Origin: an uncultured Robinsoniella sp.
GTDB taxonomy: Bacteria; Bacillota; Clostridia; Lachnospirales; Lachnospiraceae
NCBI GenBank assembly: GCA_900540475.1
Contig: UQGG01000106.1
Span: 1-7,413, forward strand
DNA: 7,413 nucleotides
Reading direction: 5' to 3'
The notes under the pieces are model-generated. The model was not told the DNA's origin, did not search any database, and saw only the letters and a list, made by a program, of their open reading frames with translations. Below, in pieces: positions 7,070 to 7,413 of this stretch. Position 1 is the stretch's first letter. Each line of letters starts with the position of its first letter. The position numbers and the translations under genes are program-made.

Positions 7070-7098
7070 AGTATATAGAAGAAATGTGATTTTGTATA
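7070..7098 (-). promoter_or_regulatory. Probable promoter for the GH31 gene
   Basis: Minus-strand TATACA (7098-7093) is followed by 17 bases and TATACT (7075-7070), matching consensus at 4/6 and 5/6. The start site would lie near 7063, giving a leader of about 32 bases that contains AGGAGG at 7041-7036. No catabolite-repression (cre) site was recognised nearby. Confidence 0.5.
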
Positions 7099-7220
7099 GT
7101 AGATAAACAATATATGCCATGGATTATTTACGCTTAAATTTGGACGGATTTGACTGTCTGGAACCAAAAGATTTTTAGAACTACAGCGAACGTTTTATAG
7201 TGTTCTATTAAATGCATTAT

Positions 7221-7371
7221 ATTGGGGTTTAGCTGAGTAAGGACGCTTTGTATGCAGAGGTAGTGTACGGAAAGAGAAGGGGACGGACCAGGACATTGGT
7301 TTGGAATGCTTAACGCAAAACTGGCATTTTCTAACCTTTCCGAAGCGCTTTTTGGCGGCACGCGGGCATTC
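7221..7371 (+). repeat. Right copy (R2) of the inverted ~145-150 bp dispersed element
   Basis: Read on the plus strand, this matches the minus strand of 1-150. The shared blocks are 21 bases from 7232, 19 bases (7257-7275) and 46 bases (7326-7371). The conserved stem is cggaaag (7268-7274) with ctttccg (7336-7342), enclosing a 61-base interior that is diverged from the left copy except at its end. An 8-bp palindrome aagcgctt (7343-7350) sits in the identical block. Compared with R1, the main frame lacks the ATG, meets TAA at 7311-7313 and is shifted by one base. The pairing with R1 ends at 7371 only because R1 reaches the window edge, so the element may extend further. It stands 195 bp upstream of the GH31 gene, pointing away from it. 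Confidence 0.85.
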
Positions 7372-7410
7372 GCTCCGAAATCCTGATGCATTTCGCAGCT
7401 CACTGCCCGC
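7362..7410 (+). other. Nested hairpin at the outer end of repeat R2
   Basis: The outer arms gcgggca (7362-7368) and tgcccgc (7404-7410) enclose an inner stem cgaaat (7376-7381) and atttcg (7390-7395) with an 8-base loop. The outer left arm lies in the 46-bp identical block, while the rest lies beyond the part that can be compared with R1. No T run follows, so it is not an ordinary terminator. Confidence 0.5.
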
Positions 7411-7413
7411 TTA

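Larger units (their letters stand above)
7032..7413. other. 382-bp region without a confident gene
   Basis: This region holds the GH31 ribosome binding site and promoter (up to about 7098), an AT-rich stretch of unclear content (about 7100-7220), then repeat R2 and a folded tail. A TAGAAC/GTTCTA inverted repeat (7176-7181 and 7202-7207) lies just before R2. Upstream of R2, a short plus-strand frame from 7154 ends NALYWGLAE and TAA at 7238-7240. This resembles the NLGFAE and TAA end of the amidohydrolase and suggests the shared segment starts slightly upstream of the strongest block. No start codon or ribosome site supports it as a gene. The minus-strand frame across 7403-7134 is open for 89 codons but has no credible ribosome site or recognisable domain. 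Confidence 0.7.

Noticed and set aside
7306..7386. 26-codon plus-strand frame in R2 starting MLNAKLAFSNLSEALF
   Set aside because: Very short, with a weak ribosome site 12 bases upstream. The R1 counterpart has a different upstream frame and no ATG at this place.
7134..7403. 89-codon minus-strand open frame across repeat R2
   Set aside because: No credible ribosome site or recognisable domain. In R1 the equivalent frame stops after about 20 codons within the homologous region, so the open frame is best explained as chance within the element.
1..7413. CRISPR array, tRNA, rRNA, transposase or phage gene
   Set aside because: No regularly spaced repeats, cloverleaf, rRNA-like sequence or recombinase motifs were found on either strand.

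Overview
The window reads like chromosome from an obligately anaerobic, moderate-GC Firmicute, most likely of the Lachnospiraceae (Blautia/Dorea-like). The evidence is a class III (oxygen-sensitive) ribonucleotide reductase, a C_GCAxxG_C_C-family protein, strong AGGAGG-type ribosome binding sites, and a GH31 glycosidase of a kind common in gut clostridia. The taxonomic call is an inference from gene content only.

Layout: all five confident genes lie on the minus strand, so transcription runs from right to left. From right to left they are a GH31 alpha-glycosidase (7031-4590) with its own promoter, then a 138-bp gap carrying a good sigma-70 promoter, then a tight operon of nrdD (4451-2316), a cysteine-rich C_GCAxxG_C_C protein (2299-1892) and the tRNA t6A dehydratase tcdA (1881-1162). 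That operon ends at a clear rho-independent terminator (1066-1096). Beyond it is a compact metal-dependent amidohydrolase (1039-131).

The most unusual structure is a pair of related elements of about 145-150 bp at the two ends of the window, in inverted orientation (1-150 and 7221-7371). They share a perfectly identical 46-bp terminal block, two further blocks of 21 and 19 bp, and a conserved 7-bp stem that encloses a diverged centre. The left copy starts inside the last codons of the amidohydrolase and appears to supply its stop codon. Its identity runs to base 1, so the true left boundary lies outside the window. I cannot name the element. It looks like a dispersed repeat, either a MITE-like element or the relic of a small gene.

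A second unusual structure is a perfect 14-bp inverted repeat around the nrdD promoter. One arm holds the -35 box and the other holds the nrdD Shine-Dalgarno. A read-through transcript from the GH31 gene would carry both arms and could hide the nrdD ribosome binding site, whereas a transcript from the nrdD promoter would carry only the second arm.

Functionally the genes are mostly unrelated housekeeping and catabolic functions: anaerobic dNTP synthesis, tRNA modification, alpha-glycoside breakdown and an uncharacterised hydrolase. No nrdG activase gene lies beside nrdD here. No CRISPR array, tRNA, rRNA, transposase or phage gene was seen.
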